Source: JBBDQZ01 sp040905705
GTDB lineage: Bacteria; Bacteroidota; Rhodothermia; Balneolales; Natronogracilivirgulaceae
Direction of reading: 5' to 3'
DNA length: 35,641 nucleotides
NCBI GenBank assembly: GCA_040905705.1
Contig: JBBDQZ010000035.1
Location: 1-35,641, forward strand
A program made the translations under genes and the position numbers. Position 1 is the first letter of the stretch. Every line of letters starts with the position of its first letter. The notes beneath the pieces are model-generated. The model was not told where the DNA came from, made no database searches, and saw only the letters and a program-made list of their open reading frames with translations. Below, in pieces: positions 1 through 7,592 of the stretch.

Positions 1-55
1 CGATCGTCCCTATGTTTACATGCGGTTTTTTCCGTTCAAAAGTTTCTTTTGCCAT
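1..55 (-). CDS. tuf: Elongation factor Tu (5' end only, cut by window edge)
   Basis: Reading leftward from the ATG at 55-53, the 18 visible codons give MAKETFERKKPHVNIGTI, the conserved EF-Tu N-terminus that leads into the G1 loop. EF-Tu is the GTPase that brings aminoacyl-tRNA to the ribosome. It lies 47 nt after the fusA stop on the same strand, the classical last place of the str operon. A purine patch (AGGAAA) about 20 nt upstream is too far away to be a convincing Shine-Dalgarno site. The rest of the gene lies outside the window. The short fragment is diagnostic because both its sequence and its position after fusA agree. Confidence 0.92.
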   Translation of the reverse strand, partial: MAKETFERKKPHVNIGTI

Positions 56-102
56 GAATGAAAAATGTTTGGCTTTCCTGGTTGGTTATTGGATTTTCCT
101 GG

Positions 103-2205
103 TTAGGAGTTTTCTTCAATTACTTCTTTTGCTATGGACTCGGGAACAGGCGCATATTTATTAAACTCCATAGAGTAAACGGCGCGGCCCTGAGACAAAG
201 AACGAAGGTGAGTTGAATACCCGAACATCTCTGACAGCGGTACTTCGGCGTCGATTACCGAACCTTCCACCCGGTTGTCCATCTTGCCGATTATACCACG
301 GCGACTGTTAAGATCACCAATAATATCCCCCATATACTCCTCGGGTGTGGTAACCTCAACTTTCATTATCGGCTCAAGAAGGATGGGTGAGGCTTTCCGC
401 GCTGCTTCCCGAAATCCAAGCTTCGAACACATCTCAAAACTAATGGCATCCGAATCAACATCATGATAGGAGCCATCAAATACCCTGGCTTTCACCCCTT
501 CAACATTATAACCTGCAAGCACGCCGGTTACCAGTCCTGCCTTGAAACCTTTTTCAACAGAGCTGATAAATTCACGGGGGATATTTCCGCCGACCACCTC
601 ATTAACAAACTCAAAACCCGTATGCCCCTCTATGGGAATCAGTTCAAATTGAATATCGGCAAATTTACCTTTCCCTCCGGTCTGTTTCTTGTAAATTTCA
701 CGATGAGTAACCGATTTTGTAATTGCTTCACGATAGGATACCTGTGGTTGTCCAACATTGGCTTCTACCTTGAACTCACGCTTCAAACGATCTACAATTA
801 CTTCGAGATGAAGTTCCCCCATACCTGCGATTGTGGTCTGAGCGGTTTCTTCATCCACGTTCACTTTAAATGTCGGATCTTCTTCGGCCAATTTAGCAAG
901 GCCGGTTGTCAGCTTGTCGTTATCCGCCTTGGTTTTGGGCTCCACGGCCAGTTTGATAACCGGTTCGGGAAAGATCATCTGTTCCAAAATAATCGGTGAT
1001 TTTTCATTACATAACGTATCACCGGTGTGGACACTCTTAATACCTACGGCTGCACAAATATCACCGGCACGTACGCTATCGACATCCTCTTTTGAGTTGG
1101 CGTGCATTTTAAGCAGTCGTCCAATCCGTTCTTTTTTCCCGGTTGAAGTATTGAGGACATAGGATCCGGCCGCCAGTTCACCGGAATAAACGCGTATAAA
1201 CGTAAGTTTACCCACATATGGGTCGGTCATAATTTTAAAGGCGAGAGCGGAGAACGGCTCATCTACACTTGTACGGCGTGTTAGAGATTCTTCAGGATTA
1301 TCCGGGTTTAACCCTTCGATGGCATCAACATCCATAGGTGAAGGCATGTACTTGATAATGGTATCAAGCAATGTCTGGACCCCTTTGTTTTTGAACGCCG
1401 ACCCGCACAAAACAGGTGTAATGCTTAGATCCAGTGTAGCTTTGCGAACCGCCGCTTCCATTTCCTCAGCGGAGATTGCCTCATCCATTAAATATTTTTC
1501 CATCAAGGAATCGTCATAATCGGCGATTGCTTCAATCATCACTTTTCGGAATTCACTGGATTTTTCCTGAAGCTCGGCCGGGATATCAATTTCTTCAAAT
1601 GCCTTGCCCTGGGTACTGTCGTCCCAAATAAACGCACGCATACTCATCAGGTCCACCACCCCGCGAAAATTTTCCTCAGATCCAATAGGAATTTGAAGCG
1701 GTACCGGTGTCGCTTTCAGACGGGTTTTCATTTGTTCAATAACATTGTAAAAGTCGGCACCGGTTCGATCCATCTTGTTGACAAAAGCCATACGGGGAAC
1801 ACCGTACTTGTTAGCCTGTCTCCAGACCGTTTCCGATTGGGGTTGCACCGCACCCACAGCACAAAAAACTGCAATAGCACCATCCAGCACACGCAAAGAG
1901 CGCTCTACCTCAACGGTGAAATCCACATGACCGGGAGTATCGATGATGTTGATCCTGTGATCTTTCCAGTAGCACGTTGTGGCAGCAGAAGTGATGGTAA
2001 TTCCACGTTCACGCTCCTGTTCCATCCAGTCCATAACCGCGGCACCATCATGAACTTCACCAAGCCGGTGACTGATACCCGTATAAAACAGAATACGCTC
2101 TGTAGTCGTCGTTTTACCGGCATCAATATGGGCCATGATACCGATATTACGTGTTTTTTTAATCTGCTCGAGAACCTTCGTATTGCTTGTTGCTGTTGCT
2201 GACAT
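103..2205 (-). CDS. fusA: Elongation factor G
   Basis: 700-residue translational GTPase that drives ribosomal translocation and, with RRF, ribosome recycling; the length is normal for bacterial EF-G. Visible motifs are the P-loop AHIDAGKT (residues 25-32), switch I with RGITI near 67-71, DTPGH (about 89-93) and NKMDR (about 143-147). Domains II-V follow, including the domain IV segment around TGGKGKFADIQ. The ATG at 2205 fits the family N-terminus, with a short Ser/Thr/Ala extension. It sits 18 nt after rpsG and before tuf, so it is cotranscribed as part of the str operon. I see nothing truncated. Many FCB genomes carry a second, diverged EF-G, but operon position and sequence argue for this one being the main copy. 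Confidence 0.97.
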   Translation of the reverse strand: MSATATSNTKVLEQIKKTRNIGIMAHIDAGKTTTTERILFYTGISHRLGEVHDGAAVMDWMEQERERGITITSAATTCYWKDHRINIIDTPGHVDFTVEVERSLRVLDGAIAVFCAVGAVQPQSETVWRQANKYGVPRMAFVNKMDRTGADFYNVIEQMKTRLKATPVPLQIPIGSEENFRGVVDLMSMRAFIWDDSTQGKAFEEIDIPAELQEKSSEFRKVMIEAIADYDDSLMEKYLMDEAISAEEMEAAVRKATLDLSITPVLCGSAFKNKGVQTLLDTIIKYMPSPMDVDAIEGLNPDNPEESLTRRTSVDEPFSALAFKIMTDPYVGKLTFIRVYSGELAAGSYVLNTSTGKKERIGRLLKMHANSKEDVDSVRAGDICAAVGIKSVHTGDTLCNEKSPIILEQMIFPEPVIKLAVEPKTKADNDKLTTGLAKLAEEDPTFKVNVDEETAQTTIAGMGELHLEVIVDRLKREFKVEANVGQPQVSYREAITKSVTHREIYKKQTGGKGKFADIQFELIPIEGHTGFEFVNEVVGGNIPREFISSVEKGFKAGLVTGVLAGYNVEGVKARVFDGSYHDVDSDAISFEMCSKLGFREAARKASPILLEPIMKVEVTTPEEYMGDIIGDLNSRRGIIGKMDNRVEGSVIDAEVPLSEMFGYSTHLRSLSQGRAVYSMEFNKYAPVPESIAKEVIEENS

Positions 2206-2223
2206 AAGACCTGTTCGTATATT

Positions 2224-2691
2224 CTAAAATCGGAAATGGGCAAAAGCTTTATTCGCTTCGGCCATACGGTGAGTTTCGTCTTTTTTACGAACCGCCCCAC
2301 CTTCATTGTTTGCTGCATCCATAATTTCACGTGCCAGCCTTGCAGACATGGATTTGTCATTTCTGGCTGCGGCAGATCGGATAAGCCATCTCATACTTAA
2401 TGCCGTACTCCTTTCCGGTCGTACTTCAACCGGTACCTGGTATGTTGAGCCCCCTACACGACGACTCTTCACCTCGATTACCGGGGTTGTATTGTTTAAT
2501 GCTTCTTTAAATACATCAATCCCCACTTTTCCTGTTTTCTCTTCAATAACTGAAAAAGCCTGTTTCAAAATCTTGCGAGCTGTTGTTTTCTTCCCGTCTT
2601 TCATCAGACAATTTATAAATCGTGATACAGTTCTATCCGAGAAATCCGGATCCGGCGTTATAAATCGTTTTTCAGCACTTCTTCTTCGCAT
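2224..2691 (-). CDS. rpsG: 30S ribosomal protein S7
   Basis: 155-residue primary 16S rRNA-binding protein that nucleates assembly of the 30S head and contacts E-site tRNA. The start MRRRSAEKR, the block DRTVSRFINCLMKDGKKTTA (about residues 19-38), the GGSTYQVPVEVRP segment (about 81-93) and the end KAFAHFRF are standard for S7, and the length is typical. It lies 38 nt after rpsL and 18 nt before fusA on the same strand, in the conserved order of the str operon. In Proteobacteria S7 represses this operon translationally. Whether that holds here cannot be told from the sequence. Confidence 0.97.
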   Translation of the reverse strand: MRRRSAEKRFITPDPDFSDRTVSRFINCLMKDGKKTTARKILKQAFSVIEEKTGKVGIDVFKEALNNTTPVIEVKSRRVGGSTYQVPVEVRPERSTALSMRWLIRSAAARNDKSMSARLAREIMDAANNEGGAVRKKDETHRMAEANKAFAHFRF

Positions 2692-2729
2692 TGGTCAAAT
2701 AACTAAAAAGTTAACATTACAAAACCCTA

Positions 2730-3101
2730 TTATTTTGGACGCTTTGCACCGTACAGGCTTCTACCCTGACGTCGTTCATCCACACCGGCCGTATCCAGTG
2801 CTCCACGAATAATATGATAACGCACCCCCGGCAAGTCCTTCACCCGGCCTCCACGGATCAACACAATGCTGTGCTCCTGAAGGTTGTGGCCTTCGCCCGG
2901 TATATATGCAGTAACTTCAATACTATTCGTCAATCTTACCCGGGCAACCTTACGTAATGCCGAGTTCGGCTTTTTGGGTGTAGTCGTATACACCCGGGTA
3001 CATACTCCGCGACGCTGAGGACAGTTCTGTAGCGCAGGAGCTGTAGTTTTCTTAATTTTGTTTTTTCTGCCTTTACGGATTAACTGCTGTATCGTTGGCA
3101 C
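2730..3101 (-). CDS. rpsL: 30S ribosomal protein S12
   Basis: 123-residue decoding-centre protein and first gene of the str operon. It contains the two invariant loops TTPKKPNSALRKVARV (Lys43/Lys44) and GGRVKDLPGVRYH. The lysines whose substitution gives streptomycin resistance in other bacteria are the wild-type residues here. The start codon is GTG at 3101-3099 (MPTIQQLIRKGRK matches the family N-terminus). No ATG lies nearby, so an ATG-only gene finder would miss or shorten it. Transcription probably begins at the promoter at 3152-3180. The divergent neighbour is recG. Confidence 0.96.
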   Translation of the reverse strand: MPTIQQLIRKGRKNKIKKTTAPALQNCPQRRGVCTRVYTTTPKKPNSALRKVARVRLTNSIEVTAYIPGEGHNLQEHSIVLIRGGRVKDLPGVRYHIIRGALDTAGVDERRQGRSLYGAKRPK

Positions 3102-3151
3102 AGTAATTTGTCTTTGATCATGAATGTTGAAGAATTTAGAAAGGTATGGAC

Positions 3152-3180
3152 TTTATACCACACAATGCAAGCCATATCAA
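3152..3180 (-). promoter_or_regulatory. Sigma-70-type promoter of the str operon
   Basis: On the minus strand TTGATA (3180-3175) and TATAAA (3157-3152) are separated by exactly 17 nt; each matches the E. coli consensus at 5 of 6 bases. The predicted transcription start is near 3145, giving a leader of roughly 45 nt before the rpsL GTG at 3101. Position, spacing and strand all fit. It resembles the canonical sigma-70 promoter, not the TTTG/TAnnTTTG type described for Bacteroidota. Confidence 0.7.
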
Positions 3181-3289
3181 TACAAAATCTCCTAAAAACA
3201 CATATGTTAACTTTCTTCACCTCAACCCTTTCTTTTTCGTGCTCTTTTATACAAAAAAATAATATAACTGATATATATCATTATAACAC

Positions 3290-5365
3290 TTGAATTTAAA
3301 AAATATACAAGGTATCAGCCCCGCAAGAGCCAAAGCTCTTGAACAATCCGGTATCACCACTCCGGATGAGTTGATAACACTATTTCCCCGCTCGTATCTG
3401 GATCGGAGAAACGTCCTTAATATCAGTCAATTAACCGGACAAGGGGAAAAGGTTACTGTAGTCGGGGAAATCATTACTCTTCGGGAAAGTGGCTTCGGTC
3501 GAAAGAAACGACTTGAAGTGGTGCTGCAGGATGGATCCGGACAACTAAAGGGTGTATGGTTCAAGGGGATATCCTATTTTCGTAAAACCCTGAAGACAGG
3601 TACCAAATGTGCTTTTTTCGGAACAGCCAGGAGATACGGCCGATTCCTGACCATGGCACATCCCGAGGTGGAAAGTCTCGCATCAGTCGACGACAAAAAT
3701 CCTGAATTTTTTGCCGGAATCGTTCCGATTTATCCGGGTAACCAGTTTTTAAAAAAAACGTACATTACATCCGGGCAATTGCAGAAATGGATTCAATTTA
3801 TACTTGACACCCGGACTGTAAAAGAATTTCTCCCCGATGAAATCCTGCGGGCTCACCAGTTTCCCGATAGAAACACCGCGTTCCGGTGGATTCATGCACC
3901 GGAACATCCTGAGCAGCATAAAAAAGCTCTCGAACGATTCAAGTTCGAAGAATTATTCCTGTTTGAATTATGTGTCGTCACCTTAAAAAAAGAGATTGTG
4001 GAAAAGAATGCCGGGCATGTCATGGCACAAACCAAGCCTCTTACCCATCGATTTTTTAATGAAACTCTCCCCTTTGAGCTTACCGACGGACAAAAATCTT
4101 CTTTGGGAGCAATTAAAATGGACCTCCGATCCGGTAAGCAGATGAATCGGCTGCTACAGGGTGATGTCGGCTCCGGTAAAACAGTTGTCGCCCTGGGCGC
4201 CATGTTAATGGCCATTGACAACCATTTCCAGGCTGTCATGATGGCCCCGACAGAAATCCTCGCCGAACAACATTATCATACGCTTTCCGGGTGGATGGAT
4301 TCCCTGGGAGTGAATATCCGTCTACTGACCGGCAACCAAAAAAAAGCTTTGCGTGAAGATGTACTTTCCGATATTGCCGGCGGCACAGCACACATTATTG
4401 TGGGTACTCATGCAATTATCCAGGAATCTATTCGCTTTCACCGCCTTGGTTTGGCTGTAATCGACGAACAGCACCGGTTCGGAGTTTCGCAACGGGCTTT
4501 GCTTCGGGACAAAGGGGAGAACCCGCACATTTTAGTGATGTCGGCCACACCTATACCCCGTTCACTGGCCATGACCCTTTACAGTGATCTTGATATCTCG
4601 ATTATTAGAGATCTCCCGCCGGGCCGAAAGCCGGTTCGTACTCGAGTTGTCAGGGAATCCGAACGGGGCAAGGTCCACTCTTTCCTGATTGAGCATCTTC
4701 AGGAAGGAGGACAAGCCTATGTAGTCTACCCGCTCATAGAAGAATCGGAAGCTATTGATCTGAAAAATGCTACGGAAGGTTTTGATCAGCTCAGGGTAGA
4801 ATTCTCCGGGTTTCAGGTTGGCCTTCTCCATGGAAGAATGCCTTCGGATGAGAAAGAAGCTGTAATGCGTGCCTTCCAGGAAAACAGGATCCAAATTCTG
4901 GTTTCAACTACTGTAATTGAAGTGGGAGTCAATGTGCCCAATGCCTCAGTGATGATAGTCGAACACGCCGAACGGTTCGGTCTTTCTCAACTTCATCAAC
5001 TTCGAGGCCGAATTGGTCGCGGAAGCAGACAGAGTTTTTGTTTCCTACTGGCCGATGTCAAGCAGAGCAAAGAAGCCAAAATCCGGCTCCATACAATGAC
5101 GGAGACCGATGACGGATTTAAAATTGCCGAAGCCGACCTGAAACTGAGAGGCCCCGGTGATTTTTTAGGTACCCGGCAAAGCGGTCTGCCGGAATTCAAA
5201 CATGCTGACATTCTGAACGATCAGTACTTGTTGGAAATAGCAAAAACCACGGCTCTCGAGCTTATGAGTACTGATCCCGAACTCCGGGACAAACGTCATC
5301 AAGCTTTGAAAACAGCTTTGCTTCCTCAACTTGAGGAAAAGAAACGTTTTTTCCAAATGAGCTGA
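3290..5365 (+). CDS. recG: ATP-dependent DNA helicase RecG
   Basis: 691-residue superfamily 2 helicase/translocase that remodels stalled forks and Holliday junctions; the length is normal. Residues 1-about 150 form the wedge (OB-fold) domain starting NLKNIQGISPARAKALEQ. The helicase core has Walker A GDVGSGKT (291-298), the DEQH box (392-395, DEQHRFG), SATPIPRSLA and, in the second RecA domain, QLRGRIGRG (570-578). The C-terminal FLGTRQSG element is present. The start is TTG at 3290: an in-frame TAA lies two codons upstream and no ATG occurs near the conserved N-terminus. It is divergent from rpsL and is followed after 50 nt by the DUF1538 cassette, to which it has no obvious functional tie. 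Confidence 0.95.
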   Translation: MNLKNIQGISPARAKALEQSGITTPDELITLFPRSYLDRRNVLNISQLTGQGEKVTVVGEIITLRESGFGRKKRLEVVLQDGSGQLKGVWFKGISYFRKTLKTGTKCAFFGTARRYGRFLTMAHPEVESLASVDDKNPEFFAGIVPIYPGNQFLKKTYITSGQLQKWIQFILDTRTVKEFLPDEILRAHQFPDRNTAFRWIHAPEHPEQHKKALERFKFEELFLFELCVVTLKKEIVEKNAGHVMAQTKPLTHRFFNETLPFELTDGQKSSLGAIKMDLRSGKQMNRLLQGDVGSGKTVVALGAMLMAIDNHFQAVMMAPTEILAEQHYHTLSGWMDSLGVNIRLLTGNQKKALREDVLSDIAGGTAHIIVGTHAIIQESIRFHRLGLAVIDEQHRFGVSQRALLRDKGENPHILVMSATPIPRSLAMTLYSDLDISIIRDLPPGRKPVRTRVVRESERGKVHSFLIEHLQEGGQAYVVYPLIEESEAIDLKNATEGFDQLRVEFSGFQVGLLHGRMPSDEKEAVMRAFQENRIQILVSTTVIEVGVNVPNASVMIVEHAERFGLSQLHQLRGRIGRGSRQSFCFLLADVKQSKEAKIRLHTMTETDDGFKIAEADLKLRGPGDFLGTRQSGLPEFKHADILNDQYLLEIAKTTALELMSTDPELRDKRHQALKTALLPQLEEKKRFFQMS

Positions 5366-5415
5366 TTTTAAATCACAGTATGATTATCATGGATGATTAA
5401 TTTAATTCGATTTGT

Positions 5416-6108
5416 ATGCCGGGTATTAATGAAACTGTAAAAGAGGTCAGCTGGGCGATTATGCCCGTAACAGTAGTTATATTTCTGTTGCAGATCACAC
5501 TCATCCGACTACCGATGGAAGATTTTCTTCAGTTTCTGGTCGGTGTAGTACTGGTATCGGCCGGTCTCATATTCTTCCTTATGGGGGTGCATATCGGGCT
5601 GATCCCGATCGGGGAAATAATCGGGTCACTTCTTCCCCGAATAGGAAAAGTGTGGCTTGTAGTGCTGATCAGTTTTGCACTCGGATTTGTGGTGACTTTA
5701 GCCGAGCCTGATGTACGCGTTCTTGCTAATTATGTCGATTCCGTTTCTGGCGGCACAATTAACCGTTATCTGTTAATCTACACCGTTGCATTGGGCACAG
5801 CTATTTTTGTCGGACTTGCCATTTTGCGAATCATTCTTAATATCCCAATAAAGTATCTGTTAGTCGGCGGATATGGACTGATCTTTATCCTGGCTCTGTT
5901 CGTACCTGAAAGTTTTATCTCCATTTCTTTTGATGCCGGCGGAGTGACTACAGGTCCTCTTGCTGTTCCTTTCTTCATTGCTTACGGGGTCGGTGTGACG
6001 GCAGTGCTTGGTGGGCGAAAAACGACGGGAGAAGGCTTCGGACTGGTTGCCCTGGCTTCCATCGGACCCGTGCTTGCCGTACTCATCCTTGGAATCATAT
6101 ACGGATAG
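5416..6108 (+). CDS. DUF1538 integral membrane protein, first of a pair (UmpA-like)
   Basis: 230-residue, very hydrophobic protein with about six or seven predicted membrane helices. Family signatures are the stretch LAEPDVRVLANYVDSVSGG (about 95-113) and the motif FDAGGVTTGP (about 174-183). Both recur, slightly changed, in the next gene, so the two are paralogues from a duplication. DUF1538 has no accepted general function. From memory, a pair of such proteins from Halomonas (UmpA/UmpB) was described as a two-component Na+(Li+,K+)/H+ antiporter, so monovalent cation/proton exchange is the leading hypothesis. The 6-nt gap to the second copy and the linked P-II-like gene indicate a three-gene operon. 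The ATG at 5416 is the first plausible start. Family assignment is confident; transport function is inferred. Confidence 0.85.
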   Translation: MPGINETVKEVSWAIMPVTVVIFLLQITLIRLPMEDFLQFLVGVVLVSAGLIFFLMGVHIGLIPIGEIIGSLLPRIGKVWLVVLISFALGFVVTLAEPDVRVLANYVDSVSGGTINRYLLIYTVALGTAIFVGLAILRIILNIPIKYLLVGGYGLIFILALFVPESFISISFDAGGVTTGPLAVPFFIAYGVGVTAVLGGRKTTGEGFGLVALASIGPVLAVLILGIIYG

Positions 6109-6114
6109 ACACTT

Positions 6115-6843
6115 ATGAAGGTCTTTGTTCTGGACGGAATTACTCATGTATTCATTGAAGTGGTCTTTGCCCTGATCCCTCTGATTATTTTTTTCCTGAT
6201 TGCGCAGATATTGTTTCTAAGATTGCCTTGGGAAAAAGCAATCAATATTATCAAAGGAATTTTCCTTGCTTTTATCGGACTCACACTTTTTCTGCAGGGA
6301 GTACATGTCGGATTCGAACCGGCCGGCCGGTTGATGGGAGAAGTACTTGGTTCAATGAAGCATCGCTGGATCCTGATTCCTATAGGATTTGTACTCGGTT
6401 TTGTGGCCACTATTGCCGAACCTGCTATCCGGATTCTGAACTATGAAGTGGACAAGGTCTCCGGTGGATATATACCGAAAAAAGTTCTTCTTTATACACT
6501 CTGTATCGGCGTCGGCTTTTCTATTGCCCTGGCGATGGTACGCCTTCTGGTGGGCATACCTATCATCTGGCTGCTTCTGCCCGGTTATGTGCTTGCCTTG
6601 ATAATGATGCAATTCACGTCACCGACATTCACTTCCGTGGCGTTTGATGCCGGTGGAGTTGCAACAGGGCCGATGACCGTTACCTTTATCATGGCGATAG
6701 CACTCGGCGTTGGTGAAGTAATGGCCGATCGTGACCCGATTATCGACAGTTTCGGTATGATTGCACTGGTTGCTCTGGCACCTATTTTATCCGTATTAAC
6801 CCTTGGATTGCTTTACGCATGGAAGGAGCGTCGAAATGATTGA
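6115..6843 (+). CDS. DUF1538 integral membrane protein, second of a pair (UmpB-like)
   Basis: 242-residue multi-helix membrane protein homologous to the preceding one. It repeats the signatures IAEPAIRILNYEVDKVSGG (about 100-118) and FDAGGVATGP (about 181-190), and has the same order of hydrophobic segments. The polar, possibly functional residues are Glu/Pro in AEP, Asp in VDKVSGG and Asp in FDAGG; they are shared by both copies, which suits a heterodimeric transporter with pseudo-twofold symmetry (inference). It starts 6 nt after the first copy stops. Its last codons contain both the ribosome-binding site and the ATG of the P-II-like gene, so translation of the three is likely coupled. Confidence 0.85.
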   Translation: MKVFVLDGITHVFIEVVFALIPLIIFFLIAQILFLRLPWEKAINIIKGIFLAFIGLTLFLQGVHVGFEPAGRLMGEVLGSMKHRWILIPIGFVLGFVATIAEPAIRILNYEVDKVSGGYIPKKVLLYTLCIGVGFSIALAMVRLLVGIPIIWLLLPGYVLALIMMQFTSPTFTSVAFDAGGVATGPMTVTFIMAIALGVGEVMADRDPIIDSFGMIALVALAPILSVLTLGLLYAWKERRND

Positions 6844-7546
6844 CCTATTAAAAAATTGTCAAAAATTGATTATAAGTATCGTAAACCGGGACAAAACCGA
6901 TCTGGTGATCAAAGCCTCTCAAAGGAAGCGTGCCGAAGGTGCCACAATCATTCATGGCGAGGAAACCGTCATCGATAAAAAACGGTCGTTCTGGGGAATT
7001 CCCATCGAACAGGAAAAAGATATCGTGCTAACCGTCGTTACCGACAAGTACGCCGAGGAGGTACTGGACATTATCAGCAAGTGTGTCAAAATGGGTAAAC
7101 CGGGTAATGGGATCGCATTTATACTGGACATAACTCGTCTTGCCGGGGCCGTACACATTCACAAAAAACCCGAACATCAACCATTAAAAGCCATGGATAA
7201 AACTGTACAATTCGAGTTGATTATATCCATAGTCAATAAAGGATTCAGTGAGGAAATAATTGAAGCCTCCCGAAATGCAGGAGCCGCCGGTGGAACCATT
7301 CTTACCGGCCGGGGTACCGGCGTACATGAATACGCCAAATTGTTTTCGATCAACATCGAACCTGAGAAAGAAGTGGTGATGACGCTTGTCCCGAAAAAGC
7401 TCACTGACACCGTGCTTGAAGCAATTGTCAAAAGCGGAGAACTGGACAAACCGGGCAAAGGCATCGCTTTTGTGCTCAATGTTGAAAAAGTAGCGGGAAT
7501 ACATCACCTGCTTGATGAATCCCAGGCCCAAAAAAGCAATAACTGA
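6836..7546 (+). CDS. Tandem P-II-like regulator (two fused P-II domains)
   Basis: 236-residue soluble protein made of two homologous P-II (GlnB-like) units, about residues 7-110 and 120-225. Each opens LIISIVN, continues with an EGATIIHG or GGTILTG strand/loop, a T-loop region, an I-EPEKE/IEQEKD element and an MGKPGNGIAF or LDKPGKGIAF block matching the P-II nucleotide-binding C-loop. Ordinary P-II proteins are about 112 aa and trimeric, so a two-domain chain implies a changed oligomer. The T-loop tyrosine used for uridylylation is not apparent in either unit. I chose ATG 6836 over an upstream start (6803): AAGGAG lies 7 nt before it and it overlaps the DUF1538 stop by 8 nt. It probably senses nucleotides or a metabolite and gates the adjacent membrane pair (inference). 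Confidence 0.82.
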   Translation: MIDLLKNCQKLIISIVNRDKTDLVIKASQRKRAEGATIIHGEETVIDKKRSFWGIPIEQEKDIVLTVVTDKYAEEVLDIISKCVKMGKPGNGIAFILDITRLAGAVHIHKKPEHQPLKAMDKTVQFELIISIVNKGFSEEIIEASRNAGAAGGTILTGRGTGVHEYAKLFSINIEPEKEVVMTLVPKKLTDTVLEAIVKSGELDKPGKGIAFVLNVEKVAGIHHLLDESQAQKSNN

Positions 7547-7592
7547 ACCTGCCTCCACGTCCGGTATCTTTTTTCAAAGCCGGGATATAGAA

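Noticed and set aside
1905..2360. 151-codon minus-strand frame bridging rpsG and fusA
   Set aside because: It overlaps two certain genes in another frame and resembles nothing known.
2730..3101. Streptomycin-resistance substitution in S12
   Set aside because: The relevant lysines in TTPKKPNS and GRVKDLPG are the ordinary wild-type residues.
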